Source: SURF-21 sp964529285
GTDB taxonomy: Bacteria; Actinomycetota; Geothermincolia; Geothermincolales; RBG-13-55-18
DNA: 64,000 nucleotides
NCBI GenBank assembly: GCA_964529285.1
Contig: CAZGWK010000003.1
Location: forward strand, 1 to 64,000
Direction of reading: 5' to 3'
Part shown: one piece after another, positions 1 through 9,398 of the stretch
How the letters are laid out: the number at the start of each line of letters is the position of its first letter
How positions within the stretch are numbered: the first letter of the stretch is position 1
Position numbers and translations under genes: made by a program
The notes under the pieces: model-generated
Databases searched by the model: none
The model's input: the letters and a program-made list of their open reading frames with translations, nothing else
Told to the model about the DNA's origin: nothing

Positions 1-28
1 CCTGACCCCAAAATGTTGCTTTTATGCG

Positions 29-87
29 TTGACAGGAGACGGATAGTCACTTATCATGGCCAATATTGCTTGTCCACGGCAAATATT
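29..87 (+). promoter_or_regulatory. Sigma70-type promoter and dyad before the marR gene
   Basis: TTGACA at 29-34 and TATCAT at 52-57 are separated by exactly 17 bp, a near-consensus housekeeping promoter. Immediately downstream lies an imperfect dyad, AATATTGC (62-69) facing GCAAATATT (79-87). It is positioned where a MarR dimer would block transcription, so autoregulation is likely (inference). Confidence 0.6.
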
Positions 88-107
88 AAGTAACGTAAAG
101 ATTAACT

Positions 108-566
108 ATGACAAATAAGAAAGAGGCGGAACTCGAAAGATTTACGAGCGAGCTGTGGGATTCCATCATGCGCATCATCCACGGCTTCCGCACCGGCATT
201 ACCGCTGACGAAGACTTCGAACTCACCTTTCCCCAGGCAATGCTGCTCATGGAACTGCAGAGGCGCGGCACCTGCAGTATGGGCGAGCTCTCCCAGCGCC
301 TGCGCATAACCCAGGGGGTGGCCACCCGCATGGTGGACCGGCTGCTGGAGAAGGACATGGTGGAGAGGGAAAGGGGCGAGGACGACCGCCGCGTGGTGCT
401 GGTGAACGTGACGAAGAAGGGCAGCAGGATAGCGCGGGACATCGAAAAGAGCAACCGCGAGAAGATGAAAGAGGTCTTCAGGCGCTTGCCGAACGAGGAG
501 AGGACGGAGCTCCTGGAGCTCCTAAAGGAAATAGAGCGGCGGTTCGAAACAGAAGAGACGCCTTAG
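108..566 (+). CDS. MarR-family transcriptional regulator
   Basis: The 152-residue product has MarR size and layout: N-terminal dimerisation helices, a winged helix at about residues 45-110 (a helix containing MGELSQRLRITQGVATRMV, then a wing with GEDDRRVVLVNVT), and a charged C-terminal helix. MarR dimers bind palindromic operators and release DNA when a ligand binds. The gene is 64 nt upstream of an MMPL/RND transporter on the same strand, so it probably controls that exporter, and the dyad at 62-87 could be its operator. The family call is firm; the ligand is unknown. Confidence 0.9.
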   Translation: MTNKKEAELERFTSELWDSIMRIIHGFRTGITADEDFELTFPQAMLLMELQRRGTCSMGELSQRLRITQGVATRMVDRLLEKDMVERERGEDDRRVVLVNVTKKGSRIARDIEKSNREKMKEVFRRLPNEERTELLELLKEIERRFETEETP

Positions 567-630
567 CGCGCCCTCCTCGAAAGGACGGAAAACCGGGTGG
601 CGGTTACGAGATATTCAAGGATGTGTTGAA

Positions 631-3225
631 TTGAAGATATTCGAATTCATTGCGAGCCAGTCCGAGAAGCGTCCCTGGCTGGTGGTGGCTATCGTCGGTC
701 TGGTCACCTTCTTCCTGATGGCCGGATTACCTCGTATCAGCACAGAGCTCAGCCAGGAAGCCATGATGCCCAAGGACTACGAATCGGTGCAGGCCCTCGA
801 CGAGTTCAACGATGCTTTCGGGGGCTTCTCCAGCGAGAACGTCCTACTCACGGCCGGGGACGTGACGGACCCCGAAATCGCCAGGGTGCTCTTCGCACTG
901 AGCCCGGAGATGATGGTGGAGGCGGGATTCGCGGAAGGACAGGTGCCGAATATCGAGACCTACCTGGATTTTCTCAAGTACACTTTTCCGCAGATGCTGG
1001 AATCGATGGATTTGGATATGCCTATTGATATAGGCAGCTTAGATGATGCCCTGCTAGCGCAAGCGCTGGAATTCTATCTCGACCCTGACCCCGATTTACC
1101 TTTTCTGGACACCTTTGCAAACCTTGCCGGGGTTGACTTGTCCGAGCAAGACAAGGCTCAATTTACGGCGTTCTTAATTAACAACAGCGAACAGATAAAA
1201 GAGAAGTTCATCAAGGGCGGGGAAGACGGCGCCTACACCAATACACTGATAAATTTTCAGCTCGACCCCAACCTCAGCGAGAACGAACTCACCGCATTGG
1301 GCGGAAAATTCAATGACTTCATCGGCGCGGAGTTCGGGAGCATCGAAGGAGTCGAAACCTATCTCGCCGGGGACGCCTCCATGCAGAAGGAATCCATGGA
1401 TTTCATGCAGAAGGAGACGACCAAGCTGATGCTCATCGCGCTGGGCTTGATCATGCTCGTCCTCTACCTCACCTTCCGTCGTTTTTCCGACGTGGGCCTG
1501 CCGCTTCTGATCATCTTCGTGGCCATCTTCTGGCTGCTGGGATTCATGGGCTGGGTGGGCATCACCTACACCACCATGAGCGTGGCCATCATGCCTCTGA
1601 TGCTGGGCATCAACATCGCCTACGTCATCCACATCCTCAGCCGCTACTACGAGGAGAGGGAAGACGGGCTGAGAGTGGATTTCTCCGCCACCACCTCCAT
1701 CAAGACGGTGGGGGTGGCGGTGTTCCTGACCGCCATCACCACCATCATCGGGTTCTCTTCCTTCCTCATCACCGATATACCTCCCATGCGGGACTTCGGG
1801 CTCCTGTGCATGTTGGGCATCGCCTTCAGCTTCATCCTCTCGCTGACCCTGCTGCCCGCCATCGTCATCCTGCGGGACCGCCACAAGAAGGCGGAGAAGC
1901 TTGAATCCCACCTGGAGAGGATGCGCGCCCGGCGCCGCGACGCCTGGTACGGGCGGTTCACCGACAGCGCGCTGGTTCGCATGGCCGCGGTGGCGGAGCG
2001 CCATCACTGGACGGTGGCGTTAGTGACCCTGGCGCTGGTGGGCTTTGCTGTCTTCGCCATGTTCAACGTGAGGACCGGCGCGGACATCAGCAAGATGTTT
2101 CCCGAGGACATGCCCAGCAGGGAGGCTGCAGAGATGATCACCGAGATCTTCGGGTCCCAGAACTTCGACATCATCCTGGTCGAGGGAGATGTTTACGATC
2201 CCGCCAACCTTGAAGCCCTGCTGGCCATGGAGGATGCCATCGTCTTTGACGCGCGCAACCAGCCCGGCAACACTGACTACTTCAACCGCGAGGCCATAAC
2301 CTCCATCGCGGATGTGGTTGAGAACGGGGAGAACGGAACCCTGCCCGGTTCAAGCGAAGCCGTGCAGGAAAAAATCGCACAGATGAAAAATGTGCCGCAA
2401 GCCGGCATGTTCATACCCATTGAACGTGAGGGCCAGCCGATCATGACCGTGGTCATGCTGAACTCAGGCTTTCCCGAGACCGAGGACGAGCTGAAGATCA
2501 AGACGGATATCATGCGCGACCAATCCGCAAAGGCCATGGAGGAAACTGACCTCGAGCTCCGCTCCACGGGATTCACCGTGCTCATCGCCGACCTGTTGGG
2601 CAACATCCTGCCCACCCAGATCAAGACCTCCGGCCTGGCGCTGCTGCTCTGTGCACTCATACTCATCATAGTCTTCAAGTCCTTCAAGTACGGCATTGGC
2701 ACCCTGGTGGTAGTGATATGCGGTATGATGGCGGAGCTGATCTTCCTCTTCGCCATGGGATGGCCCCTGGATATCATGACGGTCATGGTCTCTGCCCTGG
2801 TCATCGGCGCTGGTATCGACTTCGGCATCCACATAACCCACCGCTTCAGGGAGGAATTCCATGCCAACGGCACTTCCCTCGAGGGGGCGCTCAAGAACAC
2901 CGTGAAGCACGTGGGGCGCGCGCTGCTGGCTGCCGCTTTCACCACCTGCGGCGTCTTCGCCGTCCTGGGCTTCTCCAACATGGGGATGATGCAAAGGTTC
3001 GGTTGGGCCACAACCGTGGGCCTGTTGGGTGCCCTTTTCGGCGCTATCCTCGTGCTTCCCAGCGTGCTGGCCATCGTATCGAAATATGGCAACAGCAACC
3101 GAGGGCGCGCCGTCGCAACAGCTGACGGAGGGACGGAAACGACGGCCGGTGGGTATGTATCCATGGCAGCCGGCCCCGCACACGCGCCGCAAGACGAGCC
3201 GGAGCCCCCGCGCGGCGGCGCATAA
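631..3225 (+). CDS. MMPL/RND-family exporter
   Basis: The 864-residue integral membrane protein has the two-fold RND/MMPL plan. One transmembrane helix lies near residues 17-35, followed by a periplasmic-side domain to about 255 and a helix bundle to about 420. A second helix near 460-480 is followed by another outer domain and a second bundle at about 660-835. The motif GAGIDFGIH in the second bundle and ALVIGAG just before it are typical of the SSD/MMPL core. Such proteins export lipids, hopanoids or drugs using proton-motive force. The start is TTG at 631; a nearby ATG at 621 stops after two codons. It follows the marR gene and is probably co-transcribed. The substrate cannot be read from sequence. 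Confidence 0.88.
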   Translation: MKIFEFIASQSEKRPWLVVAIVGLVTFFLMAGLPRISTELSQEAMMPKDYESVQALDEFNDAFGGFSSENVLLTAGDVTDPEIARVLFALSPEMMVEAGFAEGQVPNIETYLDFLKYTFPQMLESMDLDMPIDIGSLDDALLAQALEFYLDPDPDLPFLDTFANLAGVDLSEQDKAQFTAFLINNSEQIKEKFIKGGEDGAYTNTLINFQLDPNLSENELTALGGKFNDFIGAEFGSIEGVETYLAGDASMQKESMDFMQKETTKLMLIALGLIMLVLYLTFRRFSDVGLPLLIIFVAIFWLLGFMGWVGITYTTMSVAIMPLMLGINIAYVIHILSRYYEEREDGLRVDFSATTSIKTVGVAVFLTAITTIIGFSSFLITDIPPMRDFGLLCMLGIAFSFILSLTLLPAIVILRDRHKKAEKLESHLERMRARRRDAWYGRFTDSALVRMAAVAERHHWTVALVTLALVGFAVFAMFNVRTGADISKMFPEDMPSREAAEMITEIFGSQNFDIILVEGDVYDPANLEALLAMEDAIVFDARNQPGNTDYFNREAITSIADVVENGENGTLPGSSEAVQEKIAQMKNVPQAGMFIPIEREGQPIMTVVMLNSGFPETEDELKIKTDIMRDQSAKAMEETDLELRSTGFTVLIADLLGNILPTQIKTSGLALLLCALILIIVFKSFKYGIGTLVVVICGMMAELIFLFAMGWPLDIMTVMVSALVIGAGIDFGIHITHRFREEFHANGTSLEGALKNTVKHVGRALLAAAFTTCGVFAVLGFSNMGMMQRFGWATTVGLLGALFGAILVLPSVLAIVSKYGNSNRGRAVATADGGTETTAGGYVSMAAGPAHAPQDEPEPPRGGA

Positions 3226-3343
3226 CCGTCCGCGCCGCATACGCGGAGAGCCCTCCCGCCGGGTTTGGGATATAATCGTAGCGTCCCGTCCGGGAAGGCC
3301 CCGGCCCATCCCGGATAAAGCCCATGCGGACTCGGAGCGGAAG

Positions 3344-4333
3344 ATGGCATTCATCCAGCGCATAATCCCGGGGGTGTGCAAGATACAGCTCTCCATGCCC
3401 TACAGGATGGACCACGTGAACGTCTACCTCCTGGAGGGCTCGCCCCTTACCCTCGTCGACACCGGCCCCATGATGGAAGAGATCGAGGAAGACCTCACGG
3501 CAGCGCTGCGGCGGCTCGGGCACGAACCGTCCCACCTCGAGCGCATAGTGCTCACCCACACCCACCCCGACCACATGGGCCTGGCCGCCCGCCTCAAGGA
3601 GGCAAGCGGCGCGGAGCTCCTCTGCCACCGGCTGGCGGCTCCCAAGGTCACGGACTACCGGGGGGCGGTGATGGACGAGATGGAGGAACTGCTCCAGCTG
3701 AGCCGGATGCTCGGCCTCCCCCCCGACCTCATGCGGCTGAACCAGGAGATGATGGACCAGTGGCTGGAGGTAGCGGGCTCCACGCAGGCCGACCGCCTGC
3801 TGGAGGGGGGAGAGCTGCTCGCGGGCGAGCCCTTTGCCCTGAGGATTATCTATACCCCCGGCCACAGCCTGGACCACATCGTGCTCTCGCTTCCGGACTA
3901 CCGTCTCCTGGTCACCGGGGACCTCCTCCTGGAGAGGATAACGCCCAACCCCGATATCTATCCCGGCGAGGAGGGGGAGATGCTCAGCGGCCTGCCGTCT
4001 TTCCTGGAATCCATAACCGGGCTCATGGACATGCCGGTGATCCAGGCTCTCCCCGGACACGGCAACTGCATCTCGGATTTCCGCGGCCGCATCCGGGACA
4101 TCCTAATCCACCACGAGCAGCGCAAGCGCTATATCGTGGCCAACCTCAAGGGACGCGAGATGACCATCCTGGAGATGGGCCTGGACCTCATCCAGTTCGT
4201 CCAGGCCGATACGTCGCCGTCCAACGTATTCCTGGCCATGCGCGAGGTCTTCGGCCACCTGGTTATCCTGGAGGAAGAGGAAAAGGTCATCCGGGAGGTC
4301 CGCGAAGGCACCTGGTTCTATCACGTCGAATAA
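3344..4333 (+). CDS. MBL-fold metallo-hydrolase
   Basis: The 329-residue product is a metallo-beta-lactamase-fold hydrolase. The metal motif HTHPDH is at residues 72-77, and further ligands are plausible at the GHSLDH, TGD and GHG segments. The C-terminal part (about residues 240-329) is helical, as in family members that act on thioesters or glyoxalase-II-like substrates. I chose ATG 3344 because GGAGCGG lies just upstream and the MBL N-terminus starts there; the open frame extends further 5' only by overlapping the MMPL gene. It sits 118 nt after the exporter. The substrate is unknown; glyoxalase II-like or lactonase activity are alternatives. Confidence 0.85.
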   Translation: MAFIQRIIPGVCKIQLSMPYRMDHVNVYLLEGSPLTLVDTGPMMEEIEEDLTAALRRLGHEPSHLERIVLTHTHPDHMGLAARLKEASGAELLCHRLAAPKVTDYRGAVMDEMEELLQLSRMLGLPPDLMRLNQEMMDQWLEVAGSTQADRLLEGGELLAGEPFALRIIYTPGHSLDHIVLSLPDYRLLVTGDLLLERITPNPDIYPGEEGEMLSGLPSFLESITGLMDMPVIQALPGHGNCISDFRGRIRDILIHHEQRKRYIVANLKGREMTILEMGLDLIQFVQADTSPSNVFLAMREVFGHLVILEEEEKVIREVREGTWFYHVE

Positions 4334-4387
4334 CTTTATCCCTATCACCATCAACCTTTAGAATAACGCCAGGAGGTTTAGGTTGAT

Positions 4388-4435
4388 ATGATGACGGCGT
4401 TGGCCGGGTCTGTTATCGGGAGAAGAACCAGATGA
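4388..4435 (+). CDS. Possible 15-residue leader peptide coupled to the transporter gene
   Basis: AGGAGGTTT (4371-4379) is the strongest ribosome site in this intergenic region. It sits before an ATG pair at 4388/4391, not before the transporter ATG at 4432. The short frame reads MMTALAGSVIGRRTR and stops with TGA at 4433-4435, overlapping the transporter start in an ATGA arrangement. This is the classic geometry of translational coupling. No function is assigned to the peptide, and the transporter has its own weaker site (GGGAGAAG). Confidence 0.4.
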   Translation: MMTALAGSVIGRRTR

Positions 4436-5397
4436 TCCTTGCGCTGGCGGTGGTCCTGGCCCTGGTCGCGACCACCATGATCAACTACAGCGGCTACATG
4501 CAGAAGCGGGAGCTGGATAAGCTCCCCCTTATCGGTTCCCAGAAACCCCTGCAGACGGTGAAGGAATTCATCAGGTGCCGTCCCTGGCTGGAGGCCCAGG
4601 GGCTGCAGTTCGGCGGGACCTTCATCAAGGCCATTGCCGTGGGCCTGGCGCCCCTTTCGGTGGTGCAACCCATAAACACGGCAGGTATCGCGGTGCTGGC
4701 CATCCTGGCCATCACCAGGCTCGGGGAAAGGCCCTCCATCTCTGACTGGCTGGGTATCGGCACCATAATCGTGGGCCTGATCATGCTCGGCCGCACCCTT
4801 ATCGGCGTGCCGAGCAAGGCCTTTTCCTACAACCCCTTCGTGCTGTGGTTTTTCGTCTTTTTCTTTTTCGCCGTGGCGGGGCTTTCGCTGTATAACGGGT
4901 TCGCCAAGAAGCACCCCAATGCACCCAACCTCATCGCCGTAGCCTCCGGGGTGTTGATCGGGCTCACTGCCGTCATCATCAAGCTGGGGTGGAACGACGT
5001 GGGGAGCCGCTTCTGGGAGAACGGTTTCCGCAACGCCCTCCTCTCTCCATATATCTACCTGATCATTCTTCTGCCCATCATCACCCTGGTGCTTGACCAG
5101 ATCGCCATGCAGCGGGGCAAGGCCATCATCGTGGTGCCCATAACCACCGGGATGTCCAACCTCATACCCATAATAATCGGCATCGTGGCCATGCACGAAC
5201 CCATGCCCTCCACCGCCGGGATGTTCCTGCTGCGCCTGGTATCCTTCGTCTTCATCATCGGCGGTGCCATAATGCTCTCCCTGCGCCGCGAGGAAAGCGC
5301 GGATAATAAAACCGGAAAGCCCGGGAGACCGCGCTCAATCAAAAGGTCCGCGCGGGAGGTCAGGGTTTATGACCAGGAAAAACATCCGAACCTATAG
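4432..5397 (+). CDS. DMT-superfamily membrane transporter (EamA/NIPA-like)
   Basis: The 321-residue protein is almost entirely hydrophobic helices (about nine). It has the repeated DMT pattern of a short cytoplasmic loop after the first helix (MQKRELDKLP), then PLSVVQPINTAG in a central helix, and a second half ending with PITTGMSNLIPII and a basic tail. This resembles EamA-type and NIPA-like small transporters that move metabolites or Mg2+. The start overlaps the stop of a 15-codon leader. It stands between the MBL hydrolase (+) and the tRNA gene (-), so it is the last gene of the plus-strand run. The substrate is unknown. Confidence 0.75.
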   Translation: MILALAVVLALVATTMINYSGYMQKRELDKLPLIGSQKPLQTVKEFIRCRPWLEAQGLQFGGTFIKAIAVGLAPLSVVQPINTAGIAVLAILAITRLGERPSISDWLGIGTIIVGLIMLGRTLIGVPSKAFSYNPFVLWFFVFFFFAVAGLSLYNGFAKKHPNAPNLIAVASGVLIGLTAVIIKLGWNDVGSRFWENGFRNALLSPYIYLIILLPIITLVLDQIAMQRGKAIIVVPITTGMSNLIPIIIGIVAMHEPMPSTAGMFLLRLVSFVFIIGGAIMLSLRREESADNKTGKPGRPRSIKRSAREVRVYDQEKHPNL

Positions 5398-5637
5398 ATC
5401 AGGTCGTACATATTGCACCGCGCATGCTAAGCCGATAATCGGAGTTTTGCCTGTTCGTTGTCGGGGATAACAGACCACATACGCGCATAGCCCAAACCCC
5501 CCAGAACCCCACGGGCCCGAGAACTATGGGGTCGGTCGCAGCGAAGCGTAAAGAGCGGAGCGAGACCTCATGCCCCAAGGCTCGGGTCGCAAAAACAATG
5601 CACGTGTGATCTGCGCACCCGCGCTCGAGGAATAAAA

Positions 5638-5712
5638 TGGAGCCGGTGAGAGGAATCGAACCTCCAACCGTCCGCTTACAAGGCGGGTGCTCTACCATTG
5701 AGCTACACCGGC
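5638..5712 (-). tRNA. tRNA-Thr(UGU)
   Basis: Read on the minus strand, the acceptor arm GCCGGTG (5712 downward) pairs with CACCGGC. A T discriminator follows, and CCA is encoded (5638-5640 complement). The D-arm GTAGCTCAATGGTAGAGC, the anticodon loop CTTGTAA with anticodon TGT, and the T-loop GGTTCGATTCC are all present. One C-A mismatch tops the anticodon stem. It is 22 nt downstream of the NYN gene on the same strand, and the 240 nt beyond it (5398-5637) show no gene. Confidence 0.95.
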
Positions 5713-5734
5713 CCACCGCCTCCATTATATAAGA

Positions 5735-6244
5735 CTACTGATACCGCATCTCGTCCAGGAGGCGGCGGACCTCTTCGCTCACCCTGTCCTCGAGCAGGGA
5801 ACGGGCGCCGCCCGCAATCCTCTCTATCTTCTCCCGGGTCTCTTGCAGCGCCTCCCCGCTCATCCCGAGCAGCGACACCCCGTCTATGGTGCCGGCGCCG
5901 AAACCCCTCACCACATCGAGCAGCACGCGGTCGGACGTGGCCACGAGTACTTCGTTGCCGGGGACCAGGCGGCGCACGACCCTTTCGATGAAAGTATCGG
6001 CGGACTGCTTCCTGCTGGTGAAGATCACGCTCATGCCCTCGCGTTCCTGGACCACGGGTTGCGCCTGGCTCGAAGCGGCGGCATCGAACACCACCATCAC
6101 CAACTCGTAGTAATCCGGCGATGCGAGGGGGGACAGCTTTTTCAGTAAACCCTCCCGCGCGGCCTCATGATCTTTCTTCACGGTGAGCGCCAGTTCGGGG
6201 TGAGCGTATATGAGATTATAGCCGTCCACCAGGAGCGCTTTCAT
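5735..6244 (-). CDS. NYN-domain ribonuclease (YacP/Rae1-like)
   Basis: The 169-residue protein begins MKALLVDGYNLI, the diagnostic first strand of YacP-type NYN domains, with the catalytic Asp at residue 7. Further acidic residues follow at VVFDA, at SADTFIE and at VATSDR, completing a PIN-like active site. Bacillus Rae1/YacP is a ribosome-associated mRNA endonuclease. The gene overlaps the upstream rlmB by 4 nt (ATGA), so both are translated from one message. This matches the Bacillus order cysS-(mrnC)-rlmB-yacP, with mrnC missing here. Confidence 0.88.
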   Translation of the reverse strand: MKALLVDGYNLIYAHPELALTVKKDHEAAREGLLKKLSPLASPDYYELVMVVFDAAASSQAQPVVQEREGMSVIFTSRKQSADTFIERVVRRLVPGNEVLVATSDRVLLDVVRGFGAGTIDGVSLLGMSGEALQETREKIERIAGGARSLLEDRVSEEVRRLLDEMRYQ

Positions 6245-6981
6245 AGCCCTTTCCTCTGACGGATGGACTCATATATGATAACCGCCGCCGCCACGGATAC
6301 GTTCAGCGACGACACCTTGCCGAACATGGGTATGCCGACCAGGATATCGCAGTTCTCGCGCACGAGGCGATGCAGGCCCTCCCCCTCCGAGCCCATAACC
6401 AGGGCAAGCGGGCCGGTAAGATCGGCCTCGAAACAGGACTTTTCGGCGCGCGTGTCCGCGCCCACCACCCACAGGCCCAGCTTCTTAAGCTCCTTCATCA
6501 CGCTTACGAGATTAGGCACGGTGGCTATGGAGAGGTTCTCAACCGCACCGGAAGAGGAATGGAATACCGCCGGCGTCACCGGTGCGGCTCGGCTGCGCGG
6601 CAGGAGCAGGGCATCCACTCCCGCCGCCTCGCAGGTCCTCGCGACGCTCCCCAGGTTGCGGGGATCTGTAACGCTGTCCAGCAGGACCACGAACGGGTCC
6701 TGACTGTCCGCCAGTGAGGCATACACCTGCTTGAAAGCGGCGTAACGGTATGGTTCCACCCTGAGTATGACCCCCTGGTGGCTGTCGGAGATGGCCAGGC
6801 GCTCGATCTCTTTACGCGGCAGGTAGCTGACGGCCAGGCGCCTGCCGCGCGCGGCGGCCTTGATGTCGTCCAGCACCCTTCCGGGCTGCATTCCCTCCGC
6901 CAGAAGGAGCTCGTACACAGCTCTGTCGCCCCTCAGTGCCTCCAGTACGGCGCGCCTCCCCTCTACCTGCTCGTACCGCAA
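6241..6981 (-). CDS. rlmB: 23S rRNA 2'-O-methyltransferase RlmB (TrmH/SpoU family)
   Basis: The 246-residue protein has the N-terminal SpoU substrate-binding domain (GRRAVLEALRG at residues 8-18, KEIERLA near 55-61). The SPOUT catalytic domain follows: VTDPRNLGSVARTCEA, then ALVMGSEGEGL, and the knot motif SSLNVSVAAAVIIYE. The family methylates the 2'-hydroxyl of a 23S rRNA guanosine with SAM. It lies 58 nt after cysS and overlaps the NYN gene. A TrmH-like tRNA methyltransferase is the alternative, but the operon position favours RlmB. Confidence 0.88.
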   Translation of the reverse strand: MRYEQVEGRRAVLEALRGDRAVYELLLAEGMQPGRVLDDIKAAARGRRLAVSYLPRKEIERLAISDSHQGVILRVEPYRYAAFKQVYASLADSQDPFVVLLDSVTDPRNLGSVARTCEAAGVDALLLPRSRAAPVTPAVFHSSSGAVENLSIATVPNLVSVMKELKKLGLWVVGADTRAEKSCFEADLTGPLALVMGSEGEGLHRLVRENCDILVGIPMFGKVSSLNVSVAAAVIIYESIRQRKGL

Positions 6982-7039
6982 CGTCGCTCAATCCTCCTTA
7001 AAAAATCCCTTGGGATCGGTTTGCGGAAAAACACCGCTT

Positions 7040-8530
7040 TCATTCGGGTGGTCCCACGAATTTCCAGCGCTGCCCCTCGCGCAGATCGTCCACGCGTATT
7101 CCGAGTTCGCGCATTCGCGCGCGGATAAGGTCCGCGATCTCGAAGTGCCCCGCCGTGCGGGCGGTAGCCCTGATCTCCAGGAGCAGCTCTACCAGGCGCT
7201 CGGCGGTGGGGAACGCTCCAGCACCGCCTTCCGGCTCCTCCGCAGCCTCCCCGCTTTCCGCTGCCCCCGAGCAAAGCCCCAGCGTGGTGCACATCTTCAT
7301 CAGTATGTCCCTGCCGTGGCTGGCCACCATGGGGGCGGCAGGCGTCTGGTAACGCTCCTGCTCGTCCAGGTAAGTATTGAGCTCCTTGACGAGCTCGAAG
7401 ATGACGCCGATGGCGCGCGCGGTATTGAAGTCGTCGTCCATTGACTCCTCGAAACGCCTTTCGAAATCGAAGTAAGAGTCCGTGAGTTCGACCTCCCCCT
7501 GGGTGCGTTGCGGAGCGGTCCTGGAGGAGGGTTTCGCCAGGAAGGCATGGAGGGCGAAGAGGCAGTTCTCCAGCCGTTCGTACGCCCGTTTAGCCTCTTC
7601 CAGCGCCTCCGGACCGAAGTCGATGGGATTGCGGTAATGGGTCTGCAGGGCCAGCAGCCGCACCGCGTCTGCGGGATACCTCTTGAGGATATCCCTCACC
7701 AGGATGATGTTCCCCAGCGACTTGGACATCTTCTCCTCCTGGATGTTAACGAAACCGTTATGCAACCAGTAACGCACGAAAGGCTCCGAGCCGGCGAACG
7801 CCTCCGCCTGAGCGATCTCGTTCTCATGATGGGGGAAGATCAGGTCCTGCCCTCCCCCGTGGATATCGAAACCCATGCCCAGGTAGTGCAGGGACATGGC
7901 GGAGCATTCGATGTGCCAGCCGGGGCGCCCCTTTCCCCAGGGCGAGTCCCATGCCGGCTCCCCCGGTTTCGACGCCTTCCAGAGAGCGAAATCCATGGGG
8001 TGGACTTTCCTTTCGTCCACTTCCACCCTCTCCCCGGCTCGCATCTCGTCCAGCGAGCGGCCCGACAACTTGCCGTAGCCCGGGAAGCTCTCCACGCGGA
8101 AAAAAACGTCTCCGTCTACTGCGTAAGCATAGCCTTTGTCCACCAATCCCTGGATCATCTCTATCATGCGTGGGACGGTCTCGGTAGCGCGGGGGGCGAT
8201 GTCGGGGGGCATGACGTTCAATGCCCGCATGTCCTCCAGGAAGGCCGCCTCGTAGAGAAGCGCGATATCGGCAGGGTCCTTGCTCTCATCGCGGGCGCGG
8301 TTGATAATCTTGTCGTCCACGTCCGTAAAATTCTGCACGTAGAGGACGTCGTAGCCCTTGTACAGGAGGTATCGCCGGATGACGTCAAAGACAAGGTAAG
8401 CGCGGCCGTTGCCGACGTGTATGTAGTTGTAGACCGTGGGGCCGCAGACATACATGGCGACTTTGCCCTCCCCGCGGGGGCGGAACTCCTCCTTGCTGCG
8501 GTTCATGGTATTGTAGACGACGAGGCTCAT
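7040..8530 (-). CDS. cysS: Cysteinyl-tRNA synthetase
   Basis: The 496-residue class I synthetase has YVCGPTVYNYIHVGNGRAY near residues 27-45, where Cys29 is a zinc ligand and HVGN is the HIGH motif. It also has WHIECSAMS and HENEIAQ (zinc site and substrate pocket) and the KMSKS loop in EEKMSKSLGN. The C-terminal helical DALR-like domain is followed by a short anticodon region ending WKFVGPPE. The start overlaps the cysE stop by 4 nt, coupling cysteine synthesis to charging. The length is slightly above the usual ~465 because of a linker rich in Ala, Glu and Gly near residues 440-455. Confidence 0.96.
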   Translation of the reverse strand: MSLVVYNTMNRSKEEFRPRGEGKVAMYVCGPTVYNYIHVGNGRAYLVFDVIRRYLLYKGYDVLYVQNFTDVDDKIINRARDESKDPADIALLYEAAFLEDMRALNVMPPDIAPRATETVPRMIEMIQGLVDKGYAYAVDGDVFFRVESFPGYGKLSGRSLDEMRAGERVEVDERKVHPMDFALWKASKPGEPAWDSPWGKGRPGWHIECSAMSLHYLGMGFDIHGGGQDLIFPHHENEIAQAEAFAGSEPFVRYWLHNGFVNIQEEKMSKSLGNIILVRDILKRYPADAVRLLALQTHYRNPIDFGPEALEEAKRAYERLENCLFALHAFLAKPSSRTAPQRTQGEVELTDSYFDFERRFEESMDDDFNTARAIGVIFELVKELNTYLDEQERYQTPAAPMVASHGRDILMKMCTTLGLCSGAAESGEAAEEPEGGAGAFPTAERLVELLLEIRATARTAGHFEIADLIRARMRELGIRVDDLREGQRWKFVGPPE

Positions 8531-9276
8531 GAGCTGCCGTTCCCTTCATCTTCGCTTTTTTCTGACTGCAGAGGTTTGCGGGTATCGCCGAGCCTTTCCT
8601 CGACCATGTGCAGTTCTTCCTCGGCGCGTCTGAGCTTGTCTTCGGCTATCTCCAGTTCCAACTGCGTGCTCACCAGGCGGTCCTCCAGCTTCCTGATCAG
8701 GCCGTCGATGACCTCTATATGGTCCATCACCGGGTCCGGTATGAGCTCGTGGTGCAGGTCTACCACCGGCTCTCCTTCCTGCATGACCACCCTGCCGGGT
8801 ATGCCGACGACCGTGCAGCGGGGCGGCACGTCCTTTATCACCACCGCGCCCGCGCCGACCTTGGAATCGTCGCCGACGGTGATAGGCCCCAGCACCTTGG
8901 CGCCTGCGGCTATGACCACGTTCCTGCCCACCGTGGGATGGCGCTTGCCCTTCTCTTTGCCGGTTCCTCCCAGAGTCACCCCCTGGTACAGGGTCACGTA
9001 GTCCCCTATCTCAGACGTCTCGCCGATGACCACTCCCATGCCGTGATCTATAAAGACTCCTTTTCCGAACTTCGCGCCCGGATGGATCTCTATCCCGGTC
9101 ATGAAACGGTTGGCATGGGATATCAGGCGCGGCATGACCGGCACTTTCCTTTGCCACAACCAGTGGGCGGCGCGATGCAGCCACAATGCGTGCAGACCGG
9201 GGTAAGCAAGCACTATCTCCACCGTGCTGCGGGCCGCGGGATCCCTGTCGCGTACGGCCTCTATATCCTGCCTCAT
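8527..9276 (-). CDS. cysE: Serine O-acetyltransferase
   Basis: The enzyme acetylates serine with acetyl-CoA, the first step of cysteine synthesis. The canonical N-terminus DIEAVRDRDPAARS is followed by the left-handed beta-helix with HPGAKFGKGVFIDHGMG and GVTLGGTGKEKGKRHPT. ATG 9276 gives the family-standard N-terminus. AGGAGG at 9292-9297 is closer to a TTG at 9288, and the frame stays open to 9336, so the start is uncertain. The protein is longer than minimal EpsC-type enzymes. After VVMQEGEPVVDL it carries about 65 residues of charged, heptad-like helix (IRKLEDRLVSTQLELEIAED) that could be a coiled coil. Confidence 0.92.
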   Translation of the reverse strand: MRQDIEAVRDRDPAARSTVEIVLAYPGLHALWLHRAAHWLWQRKVPVMPRLISHANRFMTGIEIHPGAKFGKGVFIDHGMGVVIGETSEIGDYVTLYQGVTLGGTGKEKGKRHPTVGRNVVIAAGAKVLGPITVGDDSKVGAGAVVIKDVPPRCTVVGIPGRVVMQEGEPVVDLHHELIPDPVMDHIEVIDGLIRKLEDRLVSTQLELEIAEDKLRRAEEELHMVEERLGDTRKPLQSEKSEDEGNGSS

Positions 9277-9398
9277 TGTCTCTAACAATCTGCCTCCTCT
9301 ATATCTCTGCACCAAGCTCATTATATCGGACAGCAAGGCGATATTTCAGTGGTTACCGGGGCCGGGTAATCTGGCGCGGGTTGCGGGCAACGACGGGT

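Noticed and set aside
1174..2007. 277-residue minus-strand frame inside the MMPL gene
   Set aside because: Low-complexity His/Asp/Gln-rich shadow of a strong coding gene on the other strand.
5399..5725. 108-residue minus-strand open frame
   Set aside because: Its N-terminal part is the well-known spurious translation of a tRNA-Thr gene (CSSMVEHPPCKRTVGGSIPL).
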